From positions 1 to 46,675 of the forward strand of contig JAFWJH010000002.1 in assembly GCA_017511645.1 (NCBI GenBank): a stretch of 46,675 bases of DNA, read 5' to 3'. The notes beneath the pieces were generated by a model, which saw nothing but the letters and a program-made list of their open reading frames with translations, ran no database searches and was not told the DNA's origin. This DNA is from Candidatus Saccharimonadota bacterium. Its GTDB lineage: Bacteria; Patescibacteriota; Saccharimonadia; Saccharimonadales; Saccharimonadaceae. The position numbers and the translations under genes were made by a program. Shown here piece after piece: positions 14,562-22,564 of the stretch. Every line of letters starts with the position of its first letter. The first letter of the stretch is position 1.

Positions 14562-16184
14562 ATGGATAAATTATTTGAACGCTTACTAGAAATACGTGGG
14601 CTAGACAAGGCTTTTTTACGCCCCAAATATGAAGACCTCACCGACCCCTTCCTCTTACCAGATTTAGAAAAAGCGGTAGATAGAATAGTGCAAGCGGCCA
14701 AAAACGGCGAAAAAATACTTATCTATGGCGATTATGATGTGGACGGCGTTACTGCTAGCACTGTAATGGCTGACACCCTTACCCTAGCAGGAGTAGAGTC
14801 AGGCAATATCGATATTATGCTGCCAGATCGCTTTGCTGACGGCTACGGCATGAGCCCGCGCTTGATTACTCGTGCCCAGGAACAGGATATCACGCTAGTA
14901 ATTACAGTAGATTGTGGCTCGAGAAATCACGCTATTATAGACGAACTCAACACCCTAAATATAGATACTATCGTTACCGACCACCACGAGTGCGGCGCAG
15001 ATCTCCCTAGTGCCGTAGCCGTAGTTAACCCTAAGCGCCCAGATTTTGTTGATAGTAAAACTGGCCTAAGAGACCTTGCTGGCGTAGGCGTAGCCTTTAA
15101 GGTAGCGCAAGGATTGGTAAAAAAAGGCCTGATTGCCACCGGCCAAGAGAAATGGCTCTTAGATTTGGTGCTAATCGGCACTATCTGCGATAACATGTTA
15201 CTCACCGGCGAAAATCGTATCCTCGGCTACTACGGCGTAAAAGTATTAGATAAGACTCGCCGTGCCGGATTAAGAGAGCTTATGTCACGTGCTCGAGTAA
15301 AAAAGTTGACCTCCGAAAGTATCGGTTTTCAGATCGGGCCTAGACTAAACGCCGCCGGCCGTCTAAAATCTGCCGATTTGTCACTTCAATTACTCCGCGC
15401 CAAGTCTTCTGCTGACGCTGCCGCTCTAGCCGAACAGCTAGAAGAGCTCAATCAAAAACGCAAAACCGAGCAACAATCTGCCATGAAAGAAATTTCCACC
15501 CGTGGCGTGTCGGACGATCCGGTGATTATCGAGACCGGCACCTGGCATGAAGGCATCCTTGGCCTTATCGCTAGCCGCCTGGTAGACGAGCACCACCGCC
15601 CCGCTTTTGCACTAACGGAGGTAGAAAACGGTGTTTTCAAGGGCTCAGGTCGCAGCTTTGGCGAGTTTAGTTTAGCTAAGGCTTTGGATTTTGCTAAAGA
15701 CGTTATTATTAGTGGCGGTGGTCATGCTGGCGCTGCAGGCGTACGGATAGACGGCAAAAATCTCTATGCCTTCCGCGAAAAAATCAACGCATATTACCGC
15801 AGTCTCAAACTTGTTAACCAAGAAAAATATCTTAGGCCTCATGCAGACTTGGATATTGCGGACCTTTCTGATTTATCTTTGCAATTCTTAAACGAGCTTA
15901 AACTTCTTGAGCCTTTTGGCGCAGGGAATGAAGAACCGATTTTCCGCCTAGTCGACATAGATATTGTTAATGTTTCTCATATGGGTGCCGAGCAAAACCA
16001 TCTCCGCTTAGACATCAAAGACAAAAGTGGCCACAATCTCAAACTAATTGCTTTTTACGCGCCAGAAAATTGGCTCGCTCTTACTCCAGAATACAAAATA
16101 ACCCCACTTGTTAAGTTGATCGAAAATGATTTTAACGGTGTAAGGTCCGCCGAAGCCCGCATCGTAGACCTGGATGTGCTATAA
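14562..16184 (+). CDS. recJ: Single-strand DNA exonuclease RecJ
   Basis: 540 residues. DHH domain motifs: YGDYDVDGVTAS (about 56-67), VDCGSRNH, VTDHHECG (about 140). The DHHA1 domain follows with SGGGHAGAAGVRI (about 385), then a C-terminal OB domain (about 430-540). RecJ degrades 5'-ended single strands in recombination and mismatch repair. Its start has no separate ribosome-binding site; the preceding stop TAA touches the ATG, so translation is coupled. Its own stop codon lies inside the -10 box of the next gene. Confidence 0.95.
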   Translation: MDKLFERLLEIRGLDKAFLRPKYEDLTDPFLLPDLEKAVDRIVQAAKNGEKILIYGDYDVDGVTASTVMADTLTLAGVESGNIDIMLPDRFADGYGMSPRLITRAQEQDITLVITVDCGSRNHAIIDELNTLNIDTIVTDHHECGADLPSAVAVVNPKRPDFVDSKTGLRDLAGVGVAFKVAQGLVKKGLIATGQEKWLLDLVLIGTICDNMLLTGENRILGYYGVKVLDKTRRAGLRELMSRARVKKLTSESIGFQIGPRLNAAGRLKSADLSLQLLRAKSSADAAALAEQLEELNQKRKTEQQSAMKEISTRGVSDDPVIIETGTWHEGILGLIASRLVDEHHRPAFALTEVENGVFKGSGRSFGEFSLAKALDFAKDVIISGGGHAGAAGVRIDGKNLYAFREKINAYYRSLKLVNQEKYLRPHADLDIADLSDLSLQFLNELKLLEPFGAGNEEPIFRLVDIDIVNVSHMGAEQNHLRLDIKDKSGHNLKLIAFYAPENWLALTPEYKITPLVKLIENDFNGVRSAEARIVDLDVL

Positions 16185-16185
16185 T
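16180..16185 (+). promoter_or_regulatory. Extended -10 of the CYTH gene, overlapping the recJ stop (leaderless)
   Basis: TGCTATAAT (box 16180-16185) contains the TAA stop of recJ (16182-16184) and ends six bases before ATG 16192. Confidence 0.65.
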
Positions 16186-16191
16186 TAGCTT

Positions 16192-16722
16192 ATGAAAAAG
16201 GCAATCTTAAAATGCAAACTTACCAGTCGCGACAAGTTTGAAGACAAATTGTCCGACATTGATTTAGATTTTTCGGCCATTTATTGGCAGCACGACAGAG
16301 TCTATGTGCCGCGCGGCTACAAGCGGGGTATGAATCTCCCGCGACTCGTGATGCGTACCGAGATGAAAGCGGTGGACAAGCCACCCAAATACTCGCTTAT
16401 CCTCCGTCGCCATATCGAAGATTCTGGCGTGGATGTCGTAGAGGAAACTATCGTCAAAGATTACGAAAATACTGCAAATATCATCCTGCAGCTCGGCTTC
16501 AAACCGGCTGGTGAAGTTTCGCGCCGCCGTCAAGACCTCAAAATGGGCGAGGGTACCTATATTTATCTAGACAAAATTGACGGCAAAAACGGTTACTACG
16601 CCAAGATCGAATCTAACCTCGCCGCTAATGACTCCGTCACGGACGCTAAAATTGATCTCCAGAAAACTTTCGAAACTCTCGGCGAATCTAATTTTACTGA
16701 TAACGCTTATTTCGAGCTATAA
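16192..16722 (+). CDS. CYTH-domain protein (CyaB / thiamine-triphosphatase-like)
   Basis: 176 residues. The start MKKAILKCKL is an alternating-residue beta strand in the position of the CYTH ExExK signature, though here the acidic residues are replaced (KAILKCKL). Later strands carry MRTEMK, YSLILRR, EETIVKDYENTANIILQLGF, SRRRQDLKMGEGTYIYLDKIDG and YYAKIES, the normal tunnel-fold order with alternating charged residues. CYTH enzymes hydrolyse triphosphates (polyphosphate, thiamine-PPP) or make cAMP. With the first motif changed, activity is uncertain. It is expressed from its own leaderless promoter. Confidence 0.7.
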   Translation: MKKAILKCKLTSRDKFEDKLSDIDLDFSAIYWQHDRVYVPRGYKRGMNLPRLVMRTEMKAVDKPPKYSLILRRHIEDSGVDVVEETIVKDYENTANIILQLGFKPAGEVSRRRQDLKMGEGTYIYLDKIDGKNGYYAKIESNLAANDSVTDAKIDLQKTFETLGESNFTDNAYFEL

Positions 16723-16725
16723 ATC

Positions 16726-17703
16726 CTAGCCTCTCGGCGGTTCGCCATCCGGTTCGCCGAGTAATTTTTTGGACTTAATCTCGTAGCGGCGCCCATTTAC
16801 CGGCGACACGTAATAATCTTCGTTGAGCAAATTTACGAACATTGTAAGATCTTTATCGTCCATAATAATAATCGAGCCGTCGTCATCTGTCATTAATTCT
16901 AACTGCATCTCGTCAGCGTAATCTAGTAGTTTATCTTGTGGCATTTCTTCGGCAATGTCCATAGCTTGGACCTTTTTTAAAATCGGTTTTTTGTCCGCCA
17001 AAAGGGAATCAAGCGTTAAACCTTCCGCAAAAGACAATTTATACTTTTCGGTCAATTCCTTCGCCTTCGCCTCGGCAATCACTTGCGATTTATAATCATA
17101 CTGAAACAAATTTTCAAACTTTGCCTGGTTAAACACAATAATCGTGCCATCCACTATTGCCACTTGGTTATCATCTGGCATCTTGAGGGCAATCTCCGCC
17201 GAAAACGGCTCAAAGCTCTCTCCGTTAATCTCCCAAGATTGTGCTCCCTTCAGAGCCGCCGATGCCGGCAAAATCTTCGCAATATAGAAAGTTTTCATAC
17301 CGTCTTCGCCTGGGTAGGTAAACTTTGCGATAATACCCTTAACTTTCTTAAAATCATATTCGTTTTCCGAGAAGTAATCGATATCTTTATACTCATTTTC
17401 AATCAGGTGGATTAAAGTTTCGGCGCGACCAACCTTAGAAAGGGAAGTGCGATAGATCACTTTCTCCTCGCCGTCTGCCCGCTCATACTCGCGGCACTCT
17501 AGGCCCTTATCCGCCTCCTCGATAATGTAATGTACTGCTTCTTGCATAAACATAGACTTTACGGCGCCAGTTAGATTGTCAGAATACTTTATCTTATATG
17601 GCGTGTAATTTTTATTAAACAAAAATAATTCTGCTGAAACATTATTTTTGATTTCATCAACTTCGTTTGCCCATAGAAACACATCAAACGGCTCTTTTTC
17701 CAT
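16726..17703 (-). CDS. DUF4868 (KwaB-like) protein without a KwaA partner
   Basis: 325 residues, acidic, no signal peptide or membrane segment. The middle-to-C-terminal part has the layout I associate with DUF4868: a beta-rich core ending in QVAIVDGTIIVFNQAKFENLFQYDYK, followed by a helical segment (QVIAEAKAKELTEKYKLSFAEG) and KKVQAMDIAEEM. DUF4868 is the KwaB component of the Kiwa anti-phage system, where it acts at the membrane with the four-helix KwaA. No KwaA-like gene is next to it: neighbours are a CYTH gene and a 0.5-kb non-coding stretch. Start by GTGAGGT ribosome-binding site. Assignment from memory of the family, so moderate confidence. Confidence 0.5.
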   Translation of the reverse strand: MEKEPFDVFLWANEVDEIKNNVSAELFLFNKNYTPYKIKYSDNLTGAVKSMFMQEAVHYIIEEADKGLECREYERADGEEKVIYRTSLSKVGRAETLIHLIENEYKDIDYFSENEYDFKKVKGIIAKFTYPGEDGMKTFYIAKILPASAALKGAQSWEINGESFEPFSAEIALKMPDDNQVAIVDGTIIVFNQAKFENLFQYDYKSQVIAEAKAKELTEKYKLSFAEGLTLDSLLADKKPILKKVQAMDIAEEMPQDKLLDYADEMQLELMTDDDGSIIIMDDKDLTMFVNLLNEDYYVSPVNGRRYEIKSKKLLGEPDGEPPRG

Positions 17704-17818
17704 GATTTACCTCACTTATTTTCTTTATTATATCACATCTGATAATAATTACATGTTCGGTTATTAAAAAATAATTATATAAAAAATCAACTACATTTGT
17801 TCGGGAAAATAACAGGGA
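17704..17818. other. AT-rich spacer upstream of the DUF4868 gene
   Basis: Contains the ribosome-binding site of the minus-strand DUF4868 gene and two GTTCGG motifs (about 17755 and 17791). No gene is seen. One AGGGAA copy lies at its right end. Confidence 0.5.
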
Positions 17819-17842
17819 AGTTTTCCACAATTGTGAAAAACT
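17819..17842. promoter_or_regulatory. 24-bp dyad, operator- or DnaA-box-like
   Basis: The two halves AGTTTTCCACAA and TTGTGAAAAACT are inverted copies with one mismatch. Each half contains a TTTTnCACA sequence, matching the relaxed DnaA box TTWTNCACA. It could bind a dimeric repressor or two DnaA molecules. A partial copy (TTTTTCCACAATTTGTG) lies near 113-129 in the window. Confidence 0.4.
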
Positions 17843-17929
17843 AAAGCTTGAAAAATGTTGAAAAAAACTCTTGCTTTTTGTAAAAAATTATCATAAACTT
17901 AAATCAGCGAATAAAAAAACAAAAACGCT

Positions 17930-18180
17930 AAAAGAAAGTCGTACATTAACAAAGTTTGAGATCGACCAACTAGGAGCTATGGCGCGCATTAAATATTAGC
18001 GAGATGCGAAACCAAAATCGTGCGCTCTTTCCTTAAAACACACCTCCCAATAAAACTCTATAATGGTCGAAAGACTATACACAATAATCTCTCAACGGCT
18101 ACAATCTATGGCTCACCTAGCGTGAACCAATCATTGTAGTGGATATATTGTGAAATAAATAAACAACGAACAAAAACAAA
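17930..18180. ncRNA. Folded non-coding region upstream of rsmH (possible structured RNA)
   Basis: No convincing gene. Stems seen: GGAG (17973) with CTCC (18044), GCGCGC (17982) with GTGCGC (18020), CGCAT (17985) with ATGCG (18004), GTC-GAAA-GAC (18067-18076), and a long two-part hairpin 18099-18139 made of CTACAAT/ATTGTAG and GGCTCAC/GTGAACC around a 4x4 internal loop. Strand is unknown. It does not show the conserved signatures of tmRNA or RNase P RNA that I know. Confidence 0.4.
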
Positions 18181-18217
18181 CCCGCTGCAGTTTCTAGTTG
18201 AACGATCTCAAACAATG

Positions 18218-18223
18218 TATAAT
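18218..18223 (+). promoter_or_regulatory. -10 box of rsmH (leaderless)
   Basis: TATAAT six bases before ATG 18230. An upstream in-frame ATG (18215) overlaps the box and cannot be used from this promoter. Confidence 0.65.
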
Positions 18224-18229
18224 AGATAT

Positions 18230-19102
18230 ATGGAGAAACTACATATACCTGTATTATTGACAGAAGTTCTAGCTGGCCTCGCGCCTCAGCCGGGTAAATC
18301 ATATTTAGATTTAACGGCAGGTTATGGTGGGCACGCTAGCAATATTTTGGATGTAACACAGAACTATAAAGACTCAATTTTGGTAGATCGTGATGAATTT
18401 GCTGTAGATTATTTAAAACAGAAGTTCCCACCAGCTACCAAAATCAAACACACAGATTTTTATAGTGAGGTGCTACAGTTAACCGAGTGTGGAAAAACTT
18501 TCGATATAATACTAGCAGATTTTGGAGTTTCTTCTCCGCAGATAGATATGGAAGAACGTGGTTTTTCGTTTAAACACGATGGCCCGCTCGACATGCGCAT
18601 GGATAGGAGTCAAGTCCTCACTGCCGACACTATTGTCAACTCGTCTAGCGAAAGGGAATTAGCCGAGATTTTTGTAAAGTTTGGTGAAGAAAAGCCAGGC
18701 CGCGCCAAAATGCTCGCTCGCGAGATTGTTCATAGTCGTCCGGTAAAAAGCACTAAGGAGCTTGCCGATATTATTCTAGCCAAGTCCAAGTATAGCAAGA
18801 CTCATCCTGCCGCGCGCATCTTTCAGGCTATTCGGATAGCCGTCAACGACGAACTCGGCGAGATCGAAAAAACCTTACCGCTTTTGCCGAAACTTCTCAA
18901 CAAAAATGGTCGTTTAGGCATTATTACCTTCCACAGTCTAGAAGATCGGTTGGTCAAAGATTTTTTCAAATCAGCGTCTAGCTATGGTGAAGAGTCGGAG
19001 TTAAAAATTATCACTAAAAAACCAATCACTGCGGAAAATCAGGAGTTAGTTATCAACCCGCGCGCTCGTAGTGCCAAGCTACGTATAGCTGAGCGGAATT
19101 GA
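18230..19102 (+). CDS. rsmH: 16S rRNA (cytosine1402-N4)-methyltransferase RsmH
   Basis: 290 residues from ATG 18230 (MEKLHIPVLLTEVL). SAM-binding motif YLDLTAGYGGHASNIL, then DIILADFGVSSPQID, the RGFSFKHDGPLDMRMD signature of the MraW family, and FHSLEDRLVKDFF near the end. It methylates C1402 of 16S rRNA. It opens the division/cell-wall cluster here; mraZ is absent. The next genes are a 21-aa ORF with folded RNA and then ftsL. Confidence 0.96.
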   Translation: MEKLHIPVLLTEVLAGLAPQPGKSYLDLTAGYGGHASNILDVTQNYKDSILVDRDEFAVDYLKQKFPPATKIKHTDFYSEVLQLTECGKTFDIILADFGVSSPQIDMEERGFSFKHDGPLDMRMDRSQVLTADTIVNSSSERELAEIFVKFGEEKPGRAKMLAREIVHSRPVKSTKELADIILAKSKYSKTHPAARIFQAIRIAVNDELGEIEKTLPLLPKLLNKNGRLGIITFHSLEDRLVKDFFKSASSYGEESELKIITKKPITAENQELVINPRARSAKLRIAERN

Positions 19103-19136
19103 TAAAAATAAAAACATAAAAACAAAAGGAGGCAAT

Positions 19137-19202
19137 ATGCCAAAGCAAATCGTAGTTGCGAACAAATCTCGCGCTCAAAAAGTTAAGGTACATTTCCGCT
19201 AG
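19137..19202 (+). CDS. 21-residue basic leader peptide
   Basis: AAAGGAGG stands a few bases before ATG 19137. The ORF encodes MPKQIVVANKSRAQKVKVHFR and stops at TAG 19200-19202. It is strongly basic with no membrane segment. Such a good ribosome-binding site on so short an ORF suggests real translation. It may be a regulatory leader peptide for ftsL or a small nucleic-acid-binding protein; no homologue is known to me. Confidence 0.5.
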   Translation: MPKQIVVANKSRAQKVKVHFR

Positions 19203-19421
19203 TCTTCCTTTTCGGGTGGGGCAGTATAAAACTCCACCCGAGTTCCACGACTTGCGATATGGGCTTTTGGCCCGCCAAAATATAGAGTTTCACAGAGAGT
19301 GTGAAGTGTATGACCTTCCCGAGAGACTTTTGCCAAGTTACTTGTAGCTCTGCTCGGCTCAAGTTTCTCGGACTAAGACAAGGCAAAAATATCAAACAAA
19401 AACAAACATTAGCGAGGGAAA
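19203..19421 (+). ncRNA. Folded RNA segment between rsmH and ftsL
   Basis: Starting right after the 21-aa ORF: a 10-bp hairpin (TCGGGTGGGG with CTCCACCCGA, about 19217-19248), GGGC-TTTTG-GCCC (about 19261-19273), TTCACA-GAGAG-TGTGAA (about 19289-19305), and CAAG-TTA-CTTG (about 19333-19344). The order peptide, strong hairpins, ftsL resembles an attenuation region. There is no clear T run, so translational control or RNA processing is as likely. No real gene is seen in it. Confidence 0.45.
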
Positions 19422-19760
19422 ATGCATCAAACTTATACCACCAGACGAGAAGCGAGCAATAGTTTTGCGCGCAACCGTAATACCGTTCGTCACACTAAAA
19501 AGAGCCTAGGCTCTATCTCCCAAATAGTTATCGTTAGTATGCTTACGTTAGTTTTTGGACTTATTTATGTAGCTGAAGGCACTAAAGCCACTAGCTTTGA
19601 TTATGAAATCTCCAATGTTGAATCTGAAATTACCGAAATGAACGCCAAAAAAGACGACCTTGCGGTAGAAAAGGCACGTCTAAATTCGGTCGCTGCAGCA
19701 AAAAACAGCACAGTTGCCGCCGCGATGGAAGACGCGACGGTTACGGGTTATGCGGACTAA
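19422..19760 (+). CDS. ftsL: FtsL-like division protein
   Basis: 112 residues: a basic cytoplasmic N-terminus (about 1-30), one membrane helix (about 32-50, IVIVSMLTLVFGLIYVA), then a coiled-coil-forming extracytoplasmic stretch (YEISNVESEITEMNAKKDDLAVEKARL). This is the FtsL/DivIC plan, and the position between rsmH and ftsI is the standard ftsL place. FtsL links FtsQB to FtsWI in the divisome. Sequence identity in the family is low, so position is the main argument. GCGAGGGAAA serves as ribosome-binding site. Confidence 0.8.
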   Translation: MHQTYTTRREASNSFARNRNTVRHTKKSLGSISQIVIVSMLTLVFGLIYVAEGTKATSFDYEISNVESEITEMNAKKDDLAVEKARLNSVAAAKNSTVAAAMEDATVTGYAD

Positions 19761-21531
19761 TTATCAGCACCTAGTTGCCAACCCTGTCGCCTCTATGCCA
19801 CGACGGATTAAGATTTTGAAAAATGTTGTATTGATTGCGCTGACGATTATCGCGGTGCGGCTATTTTTTATCCAAATTATCGAGCATGATGCTTGGGTAG
19901 CCAAAGCCGACGAGCAACACACCTTGCTCGAAACTATTGTAGCCAAGCGCGGCGAAATCTACATGATGGACCAAGGCGAGCCAGTCGCGGTAGCGTTGAA
20001 TCACACTACTTATCAAATTATTATCGACCCAGCCGTTACTGACAAAGACGGCATTAAACATGCACTCGAAACTTATGCTAAAGATTATATTACTGCCAAT
20101 CTTGATGAAGTGTATAATTCTGAGGGTTTGCGTTATTCCATCGTCGCCAAGAATGTCCCGCGTGATACGGCTAACAAAATCGCCGAAGAAAATCTTTCCG
20201 CCGTATGGTTTCAAAAAAACAATCAGCGTGTTTACCCAGAAGGCGAGATGGCCTCCGGCCTACTTGGTTTTGTTAACGCCGACGGTCTTGGCCAATACGG
20301 TGTCGAGGGGTCGCTAAACAACCTACTTTCTGGTAAAGACGGCTTACTTAAAGCTACCGCTGATGTCAACAAAGTAGCGCTCTCTATTGGCAACGACAAT
20401 GTCCGCATCCCAGCCGAAGACGGCAAGAATGTCGTCTTATCAGTGGACCGTGGCCTAGAAAAGGGAATTGAAGATTTGGCGATGGATGCTATCAATTCGA
20501 CTCGGGCTACCAATGCCGCCGCTCTTATTATGGATCCTAACACTGGCGAAGTCATCGCTATGGCGAATTTACCAAACTACGACCCAGCTAATTACGGCGC
20601 CGTCAAGGACGCCTCCGCCTATATCAATAACGTCACTGAAGTTCCTTACGAGCCGGCCTCGATTTGTAAAAGCTTTGCTTTTTCGGCGGCGATTAATGAG
20701 GGTGTTATGACTGCTGAAACCACCTACTTTAACCAAGGCTACGAAATTGTCGATGGCTGGAAAATCCAAAACGCCGAGCAGCGCTCGTCTATTTATGGCA
20801 CCATCGATATGCGCACCGCGCTTTATTGGTCGCTTAATACTGGCTCGATTTACGCACTGAAACTCTTAGGTGGCAACCCCAGCGCTATCACTCAGCAAGG
20901 CCGCGAAAAACTTTACGATTATTATTATAATAAGTTTCGGCTTGGCCAGGCTACCAATATCGAATTAATTGAAGCTGAAGGTTACATTCCTGATCCTAAT
21001 GAGGGATGGGGCCGTGATTCGGTTTATGCTAACATGACTTTCGGCCAGAACCTCGGCATCACTATGATTCAAACTGCCACTGCTTTTTCTGCTGTTATAA
21101 ATGGTGGCACTTACCGTACTCCAACTATCGTTAAGGGTACTCTCGAAAACAGCGAAATTATCGAAAAAGAGCCAGAAAACATAATCGAAGACAAGATTTT
21201 ATCCGACGACACCAGCGCCGCTATGCGCGAGATGCTAATCCACAACCGTAATTACAAAGTGCGCGGCGGTATCGATAAACCCGGCTATGCTATTGGCGGC
21301 AAATCTGGCACCGCTCAGGTGGTGCGTGACGGCGCCTATGACGACACTTATGCAGAGCTAGTCGGCTCATACATCGGCTTTATCGGCCCGGAGGGGGAGT
21401 TGCCAAAATATGTGATAATGGTTAAAATGTGGGGAGAGGGGCAAAGTATTGATAGCGGCGAAGCTATGAATCTATTTGACAAGATTTCTAACTACACGAT
21501 TAATTATTTAAAGATAAAACCAAAGGTATAA
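19750..21531 (+). CDS. ftsI: Division-type penicillin-binding protein (FtsI/PBP2 transpeptidase)
   Basis: About 593 residues from ATG 19750, which overlaps the ftsL stop by 11 nt; an upstream TTG start would add 12 residues. A short cytoplasmic tail and membrane helix (about 18-42) precede the PBP dimerisation domain and the transpeptidase domain. Active-site motifs are SICK (SxxK, about 304), SLN (SxN, about 361) and KSG (KTG-type, about 517). It cross-links septal peptidoglycan with FtsW. No PASTA repeats. The stop codon lies inside the -10 box of mraY. Confidence 0.93.
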   Translation: MRTNYQHLVANPVASMPRRIKILKNVVLIALTIIAVRLFFIQIIEHDAWVAKADEQHTLLETIVAKRGEIYMMDQGEPVAVALNHTTYQIIIDPAVTDKDGIKHALETYAKDYITANLDEVYNSEGLRYSIVAKNVPRDTANKIAEENLSAVWFQKNNQRVYPEGEMASGLLGFVNADGLGQYGVEGSLNNLLSGKDGLLKATADVNKVALSIGNDNVRIPAEDGKNVVLSVDRGLEKGIEDLAMDAINSTRATNAAALIMDPNTGEVIAMANLPNYDPANYGAVKDASAYINNVTEVPYEPASICKSFAFSAAINEGVMTAETTYFNQGYEIVDGWKIQNAEQRSSIYGTIDMRTALYWSLNTGSIYALKLLGGNPSAITQQGREKLYDYYYNKFRLGQATNIELIEAEGYIPDPNEGWGRDSVYANMTFGQNLGITMIQTATAFSAVINGGTYRTPTIVKGTLENSEIIEKEPENIIEDKILSDDTSAAMREMLIHNRNYKVRGGIDKPGYAIGGKSGTAQVVRDGAYDDTYAELVGSYIGFIGPEGELPKYVIMVKMWGEGQSIDSGEAMNLFDKISNYTINYLKIKPKV

Positions 21532-21532
21532 T
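21527..21532 (+). promoter_or_regulatory. -10 box of mraY, overlapping the ftsI stop (leaderless)
   Basis: TATAAT at 21527-21532 contains the ftsI TAA (21529-21531) and ends six bases before ATG 21539. It lacks the TGn extension found at most other promoters here. Confidence 0.55.
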
Positions 21533-21538
21533 AAATAT

Positions 21539-22564
21539 ATGGGTGAAATAAACGAAGAAGTATTTTATGGACTATTGCTAGCAGTGGCGGGGTTTTTGTT
21601 TGCTATGTTTTTGACCCCGATTTACACGCACTTTGCCTATAAATACAAGTTCTGGAAAAAACAAAAACAAACCACAGTAGATGGCAAAGCTTTGCCCATT
21701 ATGACCAAACTTCACGCGCATAAGTTTAAACGTGTCTTTCCAACTATGGCTGGGCTAGTTGGCGTAATTTCTGTCACTGCTGTTACCTGGATTTTCAACT
21801 TAGATCGTGGGCAGACTTGGTTACCACTGGTTGGTTTCTTGGGCGGGGCATTAGTTGGCGTGATTGATGATGTAATTAATATTTTTGGCTCAGGGCGTGG
21901 CGCTGCTGGCTTGCGCGGTCCGGTAAAGTTTTTCTTAATTTCCGTAGTAGGGTTGGCGCTCGGTTGGTTCTTTGCCGCTAAACTTGGCTGGATTACTATT
22001 TTAGTTCCGTTTGTCGGCAATTTTGAAGTTGGCATTTTCTGGATGATTTTGATTTTTGCCTTTGCAGTAGTTGCCACAGCCAATGCTGTCAATATCACCG
22101 ATGGTCTTGACGGCCTCTCCGGTGGTCTCGCTATGATGGCCTACGGCGCTTTTGGCGTCATTGCTCTGTTTCAGGGTAATATTATGCTGTTTGGCTTTTG
22201 TCTTACCGTAGTCGGCTGGCTGCTTAGCTACATTTGGTTTAATGTACCACCAGCTCGTTTTATGATGGGCGACACTGGCTCGTTTGCGCTGGGCGCAGGG
22301 CTCGGCGTGGTTGCCATGATGACTAACTCATTTTTACTACTACCAATTATCGGCTTGCCATTTGTGGTGGAGACGGGCTCTAGTTTGATTCAGTTAACAT
22401 CCAAAAAATTATTCCACAAAAAAGTCTTCATTTCTGCGCCGCTTCATCATCATCTCGAAGCCAAAGGCTGGGGTGAGGCCAAGATTGTAATGCGGTTTTG
22501 GATCGTGGCGGGAGTTTGTGCTATTCTCGGTATCTTTATCGCGGCTACCGGAGGCGCTATTTGA
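21539..22564 (+). CDS. mraY: Phospho-N-acetylmuramoyl-pentapeptide-transferase
   Basis: 341 residues with about ten membrane helices. Signature parts: GVIDDVINI (DDxxN metal site), NAVNITDGLDGLSGG, MGDTGSFALG, and the C-terminal HHHLEAKGWGE. It transfers phospho-MurNAc-pentapeptide to undecaprenyl phosphate to make lipid I, the substrate of MurG three genes on. Its TGA stop overlaps the ftsW ATG (TGATG). Confidence 0.96.
   Translation: MGEINEEVFYGLLLAVAGFLFAMFLTPIYTHFAYKYKFWKKQKQTTVDGKALPIMTKLHAHKFKRVFPTMAGLVGVISVTAVTWIFNLDRGQTWLPLVGFLGGALVGVIDDVINIFGSGRGAAGLRGPVKFFLISVVGLALGWFFAAKLGWITILVPFVGNFEVGIFWMILIFAFAVVATANAVNITDGLDGLSGGLAMMAYGAFGVIALFQGNIMLFGFCLTVVGWLLSYIWFNVPPARFMMGDTGSFALGAGLGVVAMMTNSFLLLPIIGLPFVVETGSSLIQLTSKKLFHKKVFISAPLHHHLEAKGWGEAKIVMRFWIVAGVCAILGIFIAATGGAI

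Noticed and set aside
17908-17999. Short in-frame stretch ending in KFEIDQLGAMARIKY, reminiscent of the GatC N-terminus
   Set aside because: No start codon or ribosome-binding site, and the frame stops without the rest of GatC. Probably chance similarity within the folded region.
17930-18180. tmRNA or RNase P RNA
   Set aside because: The conserved tmRNA ends (including GGTTCGAAT) and RNase P core words (such as GAGGAAAGTC and the ACAGAA end) are missing on both strands.
17704-18217. Chromosomal origin (AT-rich, DnaA-box-like dyad)
   Set aside because: Gene orientation and AGGGAA polarity do not change here, and the terminus signature lies only 10 kb away. No dnaA or cluster of DnaA boxes is present.
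19156-19347. 63-residue ORF from a TTG start between rsmH and ftsL
   Set aside because: No ribosome-binding site, and it overlaps the 21-aa ORF and hairpins in another frame; the composition looks random.
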